A stretch of 64,000 bases of DNA from Tanytarsus gracilentus (Eukaryota; Arthropoda; Insecta; Diptera; Chironomidae), in NCBI GenBank assembly GCA_038502055.1, contig JAXRKN010000033.1, forward strand, positions 372,001 through 436,000, read 5' to 3'. Made by a program: the position numbers and the translations under genes. The notes under the pieces are model-generated. The model did not search any database, was not told the origin of the DNA, and worked only from the letters and a program-made list of their open reading frames with translations. Of this stretch, positions 34,801 through 49,800 are shown one piece after another (the first letter of the stretch is position 1; each line of letters begins with the position of its first letter).

Positions 34801-37800
34801 CTCACTCTAGTTCGTAATCAGTGACTACTTGTGCAGAACAGCATTTAATTCTCTCGCACTTCATCCGGTTTGTCAACTTCAATATTTAACTTTATTTACA
34901 TTTTCTCTTCAGACTCGAATTATCATGAAAATAAAATTCGAAAAAGGGGGAGAAAAGCATAAGAAAAAGTTTTATGAGCTTGAAAGCTGAAATATCGCGT
35001 TTTATGTAAACGACGTAATTTTGTTACGACATTAAAAGTCGTTAAATTAATTGTGGAAAATTATTCTCAGTCGCACATTCACGCGCGGATTTTAAAACAT
35101 TTACATTATGAGAGTTTAAAAAAATTCCTCACTTCACAATTGGGGTGAAAATATTGAAAAATAACGACAAAAATCAAATTTCGAAAGTGAGATTGCAATG
35201 ATATATCATTAAAATAATTCTTTGACCTTGCTCTTTAGGTTCCCTCTTATTTTTTCTTAAAAAAGTAAGAAAGCATCCAAAATAAGTGCAAAGTTGAACC
35301 CGATTGAGGTTGTAAAAATAACCTTTTTCTATTTCATTTTATTTTAATAACTTTTTGTCAATGAAGTCAAACTGAAGGTTAATCTTTGCAGAAAAATAAC
35401 AAATTTTTCAAATAAATTTTGAGAATTGACCTTTCAATGCAGGAAGTGCCTCTAAATCGTGTTCGAAAAATGCACAATCACGCTTCCACTAAAAGTGTAG
35501 TTAGTGGAAAAATAGAAATTATGAAGCCAGATCTGGTAGAGAAGATATATGGAAAAGAATAGTTGTTATGCGCTGGTAGGGGTTGTTTGTTGAAAATTAG
35601 ATTTTGTATGGGAATAAGAAAATGTTTGATTAAATTTTTGATATAAAAAAATTTGGCATGGGGATCGTATCCATTTTAAAAATATTGTTTTAAAACATTT
35701 ATGTGTGCATTGTACTTAAATTAGACCTCTGGTTGCATGAAAACTTATTTTAAGTGGTTTAAAAATGAAATTAAGCATGATGCAAAAATGTAGTCAAAGA
35801 TGAGCAGAGGACGGACTTTAGAGATATTTTTTGGAGCCTAACTAGAATATAATGATTTTTAAAGGTTTTTAACATCAAATAAAGTCATTTTAACAGTTTT
35901 GTCGTTTTTTGAAGTACTTTCACCCCAATGTGCTTCATAAACTATTCCACGAGTTGGCAATATCAAGCCTCAGCAGGTATGTGAAAAATGGTGTGAAAAT
36001 CACAAGCACGTCGTGCAATACTCGAGGGGAGTCATTTACTCGGTTTTGACACGTGGCTGGCTGTTAATTGTTTGAAGAAGTTTTAATCTACAAGTTTGGA
36101 AAACTTTTTTCTTTAAAAGCTCAATTTGAAACTTTTTAAGCTTTTGGAGTAAAATTTATTTGAGGTTCGAATCCTTTTCACTGATGAAAAATTACATTTA
36201 ATCGGGACGTTTTAGACTCAACTCTCACACAAATCCTTTAAACTTTTATCCCCGGATATTCTCAACTCCTTCTCAAACTTTTGTGTATTCAGCTGCATGA
36301 TTAATGTCCCATGATTAAGAAGTGTTTCATGGTGCTCATGTGTTTAATGCTCGAAATGAAAATCTCAGCTGAAATTAGAGAAAAAAAGTTTTTCTCACTT
36401 CTTCGCGTGGAGAAAAATTATTTACATAAAAAGTTATTTCCTCCTTTTTTTATTTCGCTTATTTAATTCGTCCTCCCCTCATTTCCATTTTACTGTTGCA
36501 CGAAATGAAAAAAAAAATTCTATCAAGATGAAAATGTGAAAGGAGGAAAAGATGAGAAAGTTTTCTGCATGAGAGCAAGTCATTACAGCTACGTTGAAAA
36601 CTGTCCTCGAAAGCAGCATGATGTCGCATTATCACGAGAAAATTTTATGACGCCTTGCATTTGCTCAAAAATTTGTCATCATCACTTGATGAATGGATTT
36701 GAAGCTGCTGAGAGTGAAATGATGAAAAGTTTTGCGAAAGCGATGAGTTTTGCATTTTTCACTATTGACTGAGAAATTCAGGAACTTTTTAAAGTGTCGC
36801 ACTATCATGAACGATTGGGAGTGGGTGTAGAGGCTGTAATGGAAGATCTATGTCATTGCTGATATTTAATTGGAGAGAAAGAATTTAATATTTTTCTCCA
36901 ACTTCAATAACAAGCTTTTTTTAAAGTAAAAGCTCTCAAATTATAATTGACATACTTCAGCTTTTAACCATAAATTTATCCAACGACATTAATAAATTGC
37001 GAGACATAACTAGTCGAAAAAATTACTTACATTCTACCTCGAAACTTTTTCCTTTAAATAATACAAATGGAGCGCTTTTATATGCGCGTGAAGAATAAAC
37101 AATGAAGATCATGCTGCAGCATGAATAAAGTGCATGAATGTGATGATGATGCATTAGCACAATTTCTCTCTCTCTCCCTCTTCATATATATTCCACCTGC
37201 ATTTCATTAGTTATCTCTATCTTTTCAACTAAATCCCCAATATTCATGCTCTAGTTCCCACCGTAAAATTTTATACACAGATGAGGTAGAAAAATTTCTC
37301 GCTCTCTCACTGAAAAGCTTGACATTCGCTCATTGAAAAGGAATTTAATAAAAAATGAAGATTCCATCTTTCAAAATTGCACAAAAGACAACTTCAGACA
37401 TTTTTTTTCAGCTGACAAAAGCAGACGATGTTGAGCGGGAGAAAAAATTATGCCACACTGCCGGTATGTGTCGTCAATACACAATGTGGCCTCATCAAAC
37501 TCCCATAAAACGTGACGTAGGATGAAAGTAATAATCAATAAAAAGAAAAATGCTCTCTTTATTAGGTGTTTCGAACATTATTGAACTCAATTTTGCGATG
37601 TAGTAAAATGATGTGCATTTCGTGTCGTGTCACTTTGCATGACTTATGAAAGAGATATGAATGCATAATAAAAGATTTTTTTATGGTGCACAAATGGCAA
37701 TTTGAAATTCGATCGATAAAAATTTCAATGCAAATAAAAAAAGTTGTGAGAATTTTTCAAGGATTATGTGAGAGTATTAAAATTAATCCAGAGATTTGTA

Positions 37801-40800
37801 AATATATCCATGGATTTAAAAAATCCATTACTTTGAAATCATTAACCTTTAAGTCGTGTTTACAAATTTTCGAGAGTTCCTCAACCTCATTAAAAAAATC
37901 ACTGTCTCAACGAAAAATCTAGCAAACCCACAATTAATCCATTAAAACTTCACTGGTTACCACGCTCGACCGAAAGAAGAGTTCTGCATTTCTTTTTTAA
38001 TGACACTGACATCTCACTAACGATTCCTTTATTTTCGTCTGTCTTCTCGCTCCATTTTCACATTGCCACTACAACATGAAAATGAACATTTTACAAATGT
38101 CAAGAGCTGAGCTGAGGGAGGAGAATGTCTTGAAAGTTTTTCACTGCAGAAAATGCAAAAGGGGAAAATTTACCGTCCGATTCGTCATGACGACTTTTTT
38201 TTGTAAATTTATTGCTCTTTGTAGACTTGTGAAGGAAGCAAATGGAGTAGAAAGTTAGGGCGAGATGGAGTGAACTGGTCATTAATATTAAAAAATATTA
38301 AATTTTATTTTGAAAGAATTCTAAGATTAATTTTTAAATATTTGAATTATTGAAAAAGTAAAAAATTCCTGAATTAATTTTAAACGTCAATAAATCTAGA
38401 CTTTTTTTAAATTACGAAAATGTTCGATTAAAAAAATATTAATAATTGAGTTTCAATTGAATTTAAACGTCACAAATCCAAATCTAAATGTTGCGATTTT
38501 AAAATAATTTCAACCATTTCCGTTTGCTATTTACATGATTAATTAAACGTTAGATGATTTAATTAAAACTTCCATTCATAGTCAAGAAATCCATTTAAAT
38601 GCATCACTAATGAATTGGGTCAGAGAACTTTACCTTAAATGTCTTCATTTTCACCTTTTACGCAAGCAAAATTTTGCAATACGCTTTAGAGGTTTCAACT
38701 TCTCTCTTTCTCTCCAATTAGTTAGCAAACATTCATAAATTGCGAGGAGGAAAATTGAGAAGCATCACTTTACCGGTCTTGCTGCTAATTAACATTACGT
38801 AAGGATGAGGTGAAGAAAAGAAAGCGAAGAAAAAAGCGAGAAAGCCATATGAAGCATGAGAAAAAATTCTTTCTCACTCAAACATGCTAATTTTCGCTTT
38901 TATACCATTTTTTTTATTCAAATAATTGGAGCGGAATAAATCGAGCTCGTCAAAGAGTAAGTTTTTGAGGGTGGCAAAGTTGGCATTAACGAAAAAACGG
39001 TGAAAATGGCATTTAAGGAAATCATTATTGATAATATTTGCTCATAACATTTGTTGATGGATATCAAGGAGGGTCAGAGGCTGCTAATGAATGACACGTG
39101 CAAATACCACATAGTTCATTTAACCGCATTACGTCTTACGCAAACACTGCGGAATGATTTTAATGGAAATTTTGGGGAAGCTGAAAAAAGTTTGATGTTG
39201 AATGTTTTGGACGTTTATGACTTGGGCGATTGACTAACTTTGATGATGGAAAATTAATTAAGAGAATTTTTTAATTGCTTTGGTTTCTTGGTAAAAACTT
39301 TTATATCCATGAAACGGAATTGGTCCACATCAATAATTAGAGGACATAGGAAATAAATTTTAAATGTTTCAGGGTCGTTAACCCATGAGACTCGAATGCT
39401 CGACATTTATTTTATTTTCTGTTTTTGTTTTACAAACAGGAGCGACAGGAAATGCCTTGAGCATGGGGATTTAATTACTTTTGTGTCAATACTGTTTTTC
39501 CTGGAACTTTTTATTTGAAAAAAAAAATAAATTGAAAACCGAGAACGAGATTTAAAGCCGATTTATGGACTCAAATTAACTTTTTCCTTTATTTTTTATT
39601 TTCTTTCGTTTCATGTGAAATTGGAAAAACAACAACCCAACAGTGACGATCGTTTGTCGTTAGCTGAATTTACATTGATTTGTAGAGCTTTGTTTCGAAA
39701 TGACAAAGGACACATTTACATTGTCGGCGGCGATAAGTTGGAGCAGATGTTTGCCGTGTTCGATAAAAATCAGGACGGTGAGTACGAAAAAACTTCACAG
39801 CCGAGATTTAATGTCTTAAAAATTAGCTGATTCAATTATCTCGTGGCAGGATTAAAAAACTTTTTCATTTTCTCACTTTCACGAAATTGCACTAAAAGCC
39901 ATTTACCGCAAAAGCTTCGTGCGCAGAAAGCATGCATGTCGCTTTGCATTAAGAAAGTATGTGTGCGAGACGTGAAAATGCTTTTGGTGTGAAATTATCA
40001 AAGAGCGGACACTTGATTAATCATTTAATTATTTAAAAATTAAACGGTTTTTGAAATTAATTTTTAAATTTTTCAAATTTTTCAAATTTTTTCGTCTTTT
40101 CAATAAAAAAAAGTTTTCTCTTATTGAAAATGTCGAACACCCACTAAAAGTGTTTGATAAAAGAAGAAGAAAATCGGCGTTAAAGTTTTTCTCACTCTCC
40201 ACGCCACCAAACAGACAACAGCACCCGAAAAAAAGTTTTAATCTTTGTGAAATAAAAATATCGTGTCGTAGCATAAATTTCTTCGATTTCCATTATCGCT
40301 CTTTGAAATGCGAACTGCTTTGTGTGATGATGATGGAGAGAGTGAAAAAAGCTCTTGATGAAATGCGAACTCGAATTCGTTCGATTGGAAAACTACATTT
40401 ACATTTTAATAAATTTGCGATTGACGAGCTGTGGCGAGAGTGCTTGTAAAATCATGGATGGTCCAGGAGAGGAAAGTTTTGATTTTTGATTTAAAAAATT
40501 AATTAATTTAATCTCGAAAAAATTTTAAATTTTAAATAAGTAAAAAATAAATTTGCCTTTAAATTTTCCTCGTTATTTTCGATTCACCATCGTCCAACAA
40601 TTTAAATTAATGCGAATAAATTTTTCTTTCTTCTCTTGCCTTCTTTTGACCGCACCTAAATCACTTTATAAAATTTTCACTGCTGTGAATTTCCAATAAA
40701 AAATGATGAAAGCGCATAAATGAAAATTAATTGAAATTTTCCTCCTAAAAAGCTTTTTTTTATTTTCGATGAAATTTATTCATTTTATTTTTTCATACGT

Positions 40801-43800
40801 CAACATGCACAGCACAAATGATGGTCTTCCATATGGTTCGTGATTTTTTAAAACTGAATTAATTTCTCAACTTCTCTCTAGGTTACATCGATCGGGATGA
40901 ATTTACTTTCTGCTGGAATTCGTGGATAAAAACGGTGAGTTTACAATTGAACATTGTGAGCTCCAAATATTTACTTCATGCATTTGGATGAAAAGCAATG
41001 TAAATAATTGTGGAAGCTGCATTTGATGAATTTCTCTTTGTGACGGAAATTAAGCAAAAAAAATTCCAAATTTGACTTTAATTGAATTGAATTTATAATT
41101 CTCAAATTCACTTTTGAAGATTAATTTTAATCCAAGATTTAAAAATATTTTCAACGGATTAGAAATTATTAATTTTAATCCAAGATTTAAAAATATTTTC
41201 AACGGATTAAAAATTAATTTTAAATCTTTCTGAACATCAAACTAATTTGAGAATTTAATTTCTCCGAAATTTAATCAAGATTAAAATTCTACTTTGAGTT
41301 TCATACTCTCAAAATGATCTCTCGTGCCAACAAATTTTCAAACATCAATTTTTTCCTTGAAAGATTACAAAATTTTCAATAATCTCCTTCTTTTGTAAGA
41401 AATTTGCGGAGGAAGTAAATCCTCCTCGAGAAGAATGAAAATAAGATTAAATCAATGAGACTGAAGATGGAACAGCATATTTTTTACGTTCCGTGCTGCA
41501 TTTTAAGAGAAAGCTTACAAGTTTATTATCATTTTCCTGTTTTTCTCTCTCTCTCTCTCTCTCTCATCATCGTGTCTGCTTCAGTTTCTTTGAATGTAAG
41601 AAAAAAATTTAATCTGATTATGGGGAAGAGCAAACTCTCGAAAAAAAATGAAGAAATTGGATTTTTTCTGCTTCTTTCATTCATATCGACTTTATATTTA
41701 CCTTAAAATACGGTTTCTTACTCTCTGATGAACTTCACTTTTTCATCATCAATAAAATTTCCAGGAAAAAATTAATATCCAAAATGACCGAATTTCCTCT
41801 CGAGGTATTTAGTTGAAAAATTAAGCAGACAATCGGCAACTGTTTATCATTTGCTCTCGAAAAAGAAGGAAATAGCTTTTTTCAGCATCAGCTGTGTAAA
41901 AAATATTGCTGAAATGGCATGAATAATGATCACGGGAAAAATCCCTCTTGCGTTTGCTCTTTTTCTGCTCAAACGGGCGTCACATGGAAACATCATTTTC
42001 CTTCTTTATGATTTCACCATCCAAATGGAATGTGTCAAAAGAATGTGCTCGTTGATGTGATGCGATGCAGGGTTTGGAAATTTTTTATTTTAGAGGTTTA
42101 AATTTTTTTGTTGATTTTTAATATTTTAACGTTTTTTAATTTAAATTTAACGTCTTTTTTAAACCCTGCAATTAAATAAATTTCCTTATATTTTTTCAAA
42201 TTTTAAAAAATCACTTTAGTTATCAATATTTCAATATTTATGAAAAGAAAAAATATCAAAATAAAAAATAAAGCTGTTTCATTTTTTTTAAATATTTCTA
42301 AAATTCTCTTTACCCATCCCTGCATCGAATTCCTTCAGTTTCTAAGCAAATTGATTCCACCTGACTACTGCTCGCTCTGAAGAGGAAAAAGAAGAAATGA
42401 AAAAATCTCTTACGGAAGAAGTTTTTCAGTCAAATGCACACAGCCCGAGCGACGGCTGTTGTTACAATCTTGACAAGCCTTAAAAACACTCGTCTCGTGG
42501 AAGAAAGTTATCGCCATCAATTGATGTTCTCTTTTTTTTATCTCCCTTAACACAGATTGTGCGACCGATAAATGCCTTCCTCGTTGTCGATGTACAAAAT
42601 GACTTTATAAGTGGCTCTTTAAACATAAGCAATTGTGCAGCACAACAAAATGGAATTGAGGTGAGTACAAAGGAAGTTTAAACACGAAAAAAAAGTTTAA
42701 GAGGATTGGATGGAAAAGCAGAATGAGCGATGAGAATAGATTAAATGTTTATCTCTAGGTCTTTTTTATGTGAGTTTGCTTTTTCCTTTATTTTCGGTTT
42801 AATTTCCGGCTATCGAATGAAGCCATGGTAATTTTATCTTGGTTATTTGAGGAGGAAAAAAAGCTTTTTCAGGGTAAATTTTTGATGAATTGTCGTTTTT
42901 TCACCATGGAATGTTAATTAAGCATCTGCTCCATAAGTCTGAAAAATTAACTTCTTATAAGAACATTTGGTTGTTAATTAATGTTTTTTATTCAGTGAAA
43001 GGAGAGTGAGAAAAGTTTACTACTTAAAATTAAATTTGTGTCTTAATCCAGTAAGATAAAAAAAATTTAACTTTTTTAAAATAAATTTAATCTAACTCGA
43101 GAATTAAAGAAGCTTAGAGGGTTTGCGTCAGATCAGGATCGAAAGATACTTGCGAGCTCCCCCTTTGTTAATACCAATACCAACTTTTTTAAATTAAATC
43201 TAATCTGAATTTAAATCTACAAGCTTTAAAATTAAAGTTAAATTTTAATCTTTCTCTGCGCAGGTAAGTCAACATCACCCACGTGATTTTTTTCTAAAGC
43301 ACATTTAATTTGCTATCTAATATTCAGCATCCATAACGATCTGTTAATTAAAAAATTATTCAATTCTCGTGTAAACTCCGTCTAGCGATCCGAATGTTGC
43401 GCCATGGCAATTTTATAAAGAATAAAGAGGAGGCAAAAGTTCAGCATTTCATTTACTTGTAATTAAAAACTTTTTTCATTCTCTCGCATCAAATTCCTTC
43501 TATAACGAGATAAAATTTCAATTGCTAGAAATTTTCTCGACCTAAATTCGAAACACAAAAAAAAAGTTTGGATTGTTTTTTTCCATAGAAAATTTTTAAT
43601 TAACATAACTTAAACATTCTGTTTGAGATTCGCTTTAAAATGGTAAGGAAATTTAAAGATTCTTGAATAAAAAGTCACAGTAAGAAATTTCAATCGATTG
43701 GCGATTATGTAGCAATAAAAGTTGTTGCTTTTTATATTAAATAACTTTCATTTTGATAGCGTGTGAACAATATTGAAATTTATTATCCATTAAGGAGACG

Positions 43801-46800
43801 GTTAACGGGGATTGTAAAACTTTTTCGCTACCAAGTCGCAACCAACTTTCAATATCATCAATTTATTGTCCCCCGAAGTGATCTGAAATTTTTTTTATTA
43901 CTATTTTTTCTCCGTCACCGTTAACCGTCGCATTGCAATTCTCGTTTCGTGTCAAACTCCTTTTACCGTAGCAAAAAGTAGTATCGAGCTCGAACGGCAA
44001 TAAAAGAGAAAATTCCTTAAAGTTAAAAAATAAACGTAAATCATGCGATTTTATTACTCCTCACGGTATGTTTCTTGAGAGTGAATGCAATAGCAACAGC
44101 AGTTGTATGCTGCTACATATTTAGGTTATGAGATGATATTCGAGATAAACAATTCAAGTACGAGTTAGCAAAAAAGTTGCGCTAGAGAACGAGAAAAAAA
44201 ATTCATTGTATGATAACTCTTTTCAGTGAGATTTTTCTGTGAGCATTCTACGAAATGAGTCTTTAAAACAAAAGTGGGGGATTGAAGGTTCGGAGTGAAA
44301 ATTCCTTTTATTGTTCAAATTTTTACTATGATGAATTCAAAAAAAAATTACAGAGAGGGTAAAAAATAATTCCTAAAACCCTTGCAGAAAGATTTAAATT
44401 TTTTCAAGGGATGGTAAGTTATTTTAAAAATCAGTTAACTTAAAGTTGTGTTAAATTTTTTAAATAAATTAAAGTAAAATTCAATTAATAAAATTGATAT
44501 AATTTTTGATTCGAGTGTTTTCAAATAATATCTTTAATCGAGTATCCATTTTCGGTTTTTATAATCCTCAAATTTTCATGTCCCTCAAAGTGCTGAAACT
44601 ATTCACTAAAACTGAGTTAACCTCAAGTGTTCTCCATAAAACACATCTCATCATATCCCGCATATCTACAGAGATTACCTTTCACATCAACCGATCCTCA
44701 TTTGAGATGTCATCAAGATGAATATAAAGCGTCATCTGAATGATGCTATAAGTCATTGTTGGAAGTGGCAAGTGATGAGTGCTGCCGACACTTTATGTGC
44801 TTAATCCCTCAGTTTTCATGCATATAGAGCATTCATCCAACACGTACTAATGGCGAGGTTGAACACACAAATTTATTTGGATTATTTTTGTAGCATTCAG
44901 TGTGACGTTAAAAAAGAGAGAGAAATGCCTCCACATTCTCTCCGAGGTATTAAATGTTTACGTATAAGGTTGAGTCATGAATGTAAATAGCTCTCTTGCT
45001 CTTTCTCACTATTCGGAGAATTTTGAGGGGGTGAAAAAGTGATGGAATTTCTTCCTTCAAACCGCAACGTTAGGTTGAATAAGAGAAAAAAGCTTCATTA
45101 AGTTTTCATGAAAAATGCTCAACTTATTATAGTTATCTATTTGTTTTCTTCTCTCGTCTGATAAAAAAAAAGGCAAAGGCTATTACAAAACATTTTCGGA
45201 TAAATCCCACTATATTATACATTAATGAAACATCCGAGGATACAACAAAAAATGAATAATAGAAAAGCTTTTTATTTCCTCGCAAATTCTCATTGAGCTA
45301 CACACAAGTTTCATCCGGACAGTAAACCGAACACCATCGCGATTTTTAACCTCGTCAAATAAATATTAATTTATCCTGTTTAAAGTGTTTTTATCATCAT
45401 TAATATATTTTAAATGTGTTCCTAAGTGTGTCATCACCATCAAATTCATCGAGTTTAAGTGTTTAAATTACGTAAGGAAGTGGAAATGAGTGAAATTTTT
45501 TTTATTGTGAAATCAAATTCTTAGAATTTCACTTCATATTTTTTTTTCTCTCTCGCTCATTCTCACTTCGGAGAGTAACTCTCTCCAAATATTTTCTTCA
45601 TGGGTATCAATGAAGGAATTTATTTATTTATTTATTTTAATTGAATTTTTCAAATCATTCAGTTAAAGAGTTGATAGAGAAAATTTAATTAACTTAACCA
45701 GGGGAAAATAAGCGCATTCGGGTGGTTTTTTTTGTATAAAAATTATATTTTTGAATTGTTTTGAATAGAGACAGAGATTCAGTCAGATAGTTGATAGAGA
45801 AAACTTAATTAACTTAAACAGGGGGAAATAAGCGCATTTGGATGGTTTTTCGCAAAAAATGAATTTTTAGTTGTTTTGAATAAAAGAAACGTAGATTCAG
45901 TCAAATAGTTGATAGAAAAATTTAATTAACTTAGGGGGAGAAATATGGGGTATTACATTAATGTTATTTTTATCAAGTTAATGACATTTTGATCTCGTAT
46001 TCGTTGGTATCCAACAAAACCAACTGTTAATCTTAGTGACCAGTTGAGGAAGAAAGTAGTGAGTACTTACGGACGAAACTTGAATGACCTGTACATCCCA
46101 TGCTAATCAACTAGATTAGATGGAGGAAGGGAGATGATAAACCAAACTTTTATACAATTGGTTTGAATTTGGACTTTATAAATTTATGTTTTATGTTTGT
46201 TTGTTTTGTAATGTGGGTGGGCCAGTTCCTAACAGCTTGTCAGGGCTGAGGACGGTTGTAGTGACGGTAACTTTTATACAATGCCGCCTTAACCACCTTT
46301 GATTTATTTAACTAACCCACAATTGTGAATTCACAATGACAATTTATTACGTCATGGATTACGGCGTCTTGATTGGGAAATTCCGCTTGACGTTCCATGA
46401 CGACTAACATTTAAACTCTGAGAGGGGTAATTCGATCGCTAGTGCGTCTTTTTCAAGACGTGTGTTGCAGCTCCCGAGGTGGGCGATTCCCGCGGGGACG
46501 CCTGCTGTTTAGGGGGAAAAAAGGGGTATTTATACTCTATTCTTAAGAGAAATCTTAAGAGTTCTGCATGGTTTGCGTCTCCTTGGTAACTCCAACGCGC
46601 TACCTCTCAGTCATCAATCAATCAATCAATCAATCAAATTCTCATTGAGCTACACACAGGAATGTGTGTACGTGTGTGTACAATGATGATGCCATAATTT
46701 GTAACTATTTTCTCTCGCATCTCGAGCTATATTAATGATTGTTTGAGTACATTTCTCTCGCACAGGGATTGAGATGCTTCGTGTGTGTGTGTTTTAGCAA

Positions 46801-49800
46801 AGGCAGGTTGAGAAAATTTGATGAGTCAGAATTAAGTGATTAAATTTTTATGAAATAAATTTTTGTTCAAAAATTATTTAATCCCTGCCTTAAATTTTTC
46901 CTTACATTTTTTTAGTCAAAATATAACTAACTGACTAAAAAAATTGCAGGAAGCTTCATGTGAAAGTGGGATTACCTCTTGACATCTCTTCCTCACATAT
47001 TTCAGTTTCTCTCGTCTTACGAATTCATTTTTCGTTAAGATGGAACGTTTTAGTAAAACACCTGATACCCGAATTTCGTATTACAAGTTGATCCTTCATC
47101 AAGAAGCTAAGTGAGTGTGAGAAAAGCATGAGAAAAGCTGAGTGTGATTTTTAAAAATCATACTAAAAAGTATTTAAATGTCTAACAGATTTTTAAAATT
47201 GTTTTCACGTATTTTGCATCACATTGAGATGAATTTCAACAACTCAGAAAATTACTTGATAGTAAAATTCCTCTCATGCTGGTTTTCACAATGACTATGA
47301 GGATGCGGATGATGTATCGATGCATGAAAAAAGCAACTGCAATGTGAATAGAAAAAACTACTCATCTACCAACTGAGGCATGAGTTTTAAATTTTCTTTA
47401 TGTGCAACAGCCGCAATGCCACCTTTTTGAGGTTATGGAGAAAAATGAGTTTTCTTCGAGCAAAAAATACTTCGCAATTAATTAAAAAGGATGATGAGAG
47501 TGTCTGCAGTGCTTGAGCACTTGAGAAATATTTTTAAAATTTATAGATTAACTTTTTTAAGAAAATAAATTTTGAACATTTTAAAGCTGTGAATTAAATT
47601 AAAATCTTTCTTTTTCATTTACATTCACACATAAGACCAAATTATTTATGTTGAAGTTCGTTTTTGAACATAATGAACCTAGGTTCCTTTTTTTGCTGCA
47701 CACAGCACCGAACACGTAAAAAGAAGAGGAAAAAAGAAATAAATTGTTGCTACGCGACCTGTCTTTATGCATCGGTAAATTTTAAAAGAGGAAAATTGCA
47801 CAAAAATTTAATATGTATGACAGTGTGTACACATGAGCGACTCACGAATGCATTGATGATTTACATAGTTTACGGATGAGATGAATCTCCATGGAAATGT
47901 ACGAGGGTAGAAAATATTTAAATTGAAAGCACTCGTGTAACTTGCGATCGAGTCTTATGGCAAAAAAAATTGTCAGAAATCTAAAAGAATATTCCACAGA
48001 GTCATGAAAGTTGATAAAAATGTAAAGTTGTTGTGAAAGGGGCGGAACAAGTTAATAAAATTTTAATCTTTCAAGAGTTAAAATTTATCTTAGATTTGAA
48101 AATTAATTTTTATCTAAGAAAATTTTAAATCAAATCTAAACTTTTGATCTCGGATTTAAAAATTAAATTTTATGTCAGTAAATTTTAAATCAAATTAAAT
48201 TTAAACTTTTGAATAAAAGAATTTAAATTTATATCCAAGGATTTAAATTTTAATCCATCAGCACCAACCCTAGAATTTGTGTATAATATTTGATGACTAA
48301 TCAATTTAATCAATCTAAAAACATGCTGTTATTTAAAATTTTTTTACCGCACGTTGCAAAAATATTTTTACAGAATTTTTCTACGTACTCTTTATTTCCG
48401 ATTAAATCTCCCGCGAGCTGTTTTTTTCTCAAATCATTTACAACCCGTGAAAAAATAGCTAACAAGCATGTTAAACTGTGTGAAATTGCATTTCAACCGA
48501 TTGTGAATTTTGATAGCGCGATGATCACCAGGTGAACGTAAAATGTCTCATGAAAGAGTGTAAAATATTTACACAGTCCGCTTTTATCAATATAGACGAA
48601 AAAAATTGCTGTATCAGTCAAGACTAACTCGCCTCGCTATCAAAATGTTTCTCATTTTATTTTCTCGTTCACTATAAACTTAAACTTCAATATTAGCGGG
48701 GTTAGAGCGGAGTAAATTTTTCAGTATTCACTGAGATCTCACTGAGGCTTGTAATAAACTCGAATATATAGCGGAGAGTTAATAATTTTTTTTTGTAAAT
48801 TGTGTGAAAGCAATTTTGCGCCGCTAAAGTTATGAAGAGAATTTTTTTCTATTGTTCAATAATTTTCTCAATTACGATAATCACGAGTGAATGTCGAGTT
48901 TATCAGGCACCGAATCCGGACGACATCGACTACTGGCACAGCTATAATGTGAAATATTTGAGGAAAATTCTCAACTCGAACCAGATCGATTCGCGCGTCG
49001 CAAAAAATGTGATTTTATTTATTGGCGATGGAATGAGTTTAGCAACCATTGCGGCTGGAAGAGTATTTAAAGGTCAATTAGAGGGAAAATCAGGCGAAGA
49101 GACTGAATTAGTTTTTGAGAATTTTCCGCATGTTGCTTTGGCTAAAACTTACAATACCGACAGTCAAGTACCAGACTCGGCTGCCACAGCAACGGCAATA
49201 TTTAGTGGCATTAAAACATCGATCCGTTCAATCGGGCTCAATAACCCGAAGAGTAAAGAGAGAGCTAATGAGAGAGATCGATTAAAAAATATTATGGATT
49301 GGGCTCAAGATGCTCGAAAGAGAACAGGAATTGTCACAACAACGAGGTGAGAAGAGATATGGAATTTTACCAGAATTTTCAAGGGGGTGACACTAAATTT
49401 TAATTTAATTAATTCAAACTTAAATTGAGATTAAAAAGATTGAATTAATTTTACTGGATCTATAATATTCAAGGGTGAGAATATTGGGTATGATATTTGT
49501 TTTATTTTAATGGATTAATTTTTTTCTCACCCTAAATAATTAACAAAATTTAATATTTTGAATAAATTATTTTAAAATCGATATAAAATCGTATATTTAA
49601 ATCTTGTAAAAATTAAAACAAATTAAAAATTAAACCCTAAGCCTCCCGCCCTTGACTCAATTTTTCAATATCACTTCTGATGTTAAATAAATATTAATTA
49701 GCTAAAATTACATACCTAATTATCACTCAATTTTTCAATAAACTTTTTCTCAACAATTATCGCTTAACAGAATTTCGCACGCTACGCCGGCTTCTGCTTA

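Noticed and set aside
36536..36772. 78-aa Cys/His-containing frame in Naam intron 1
   Set aside because: No conserved zinc-finger spacing, splice sites or coding-like composition.
40051..40449. 132-aa frame MKLIFKFFKFFKFF... within a Naam intron
   Set aside because: Begins in a repeated AAATTT tract, lacks any known domain and does not fit Naam splicing.
41546..41566. CT dinucleotide run
   Set aside because: Ordinary microsatellite, no further structure.
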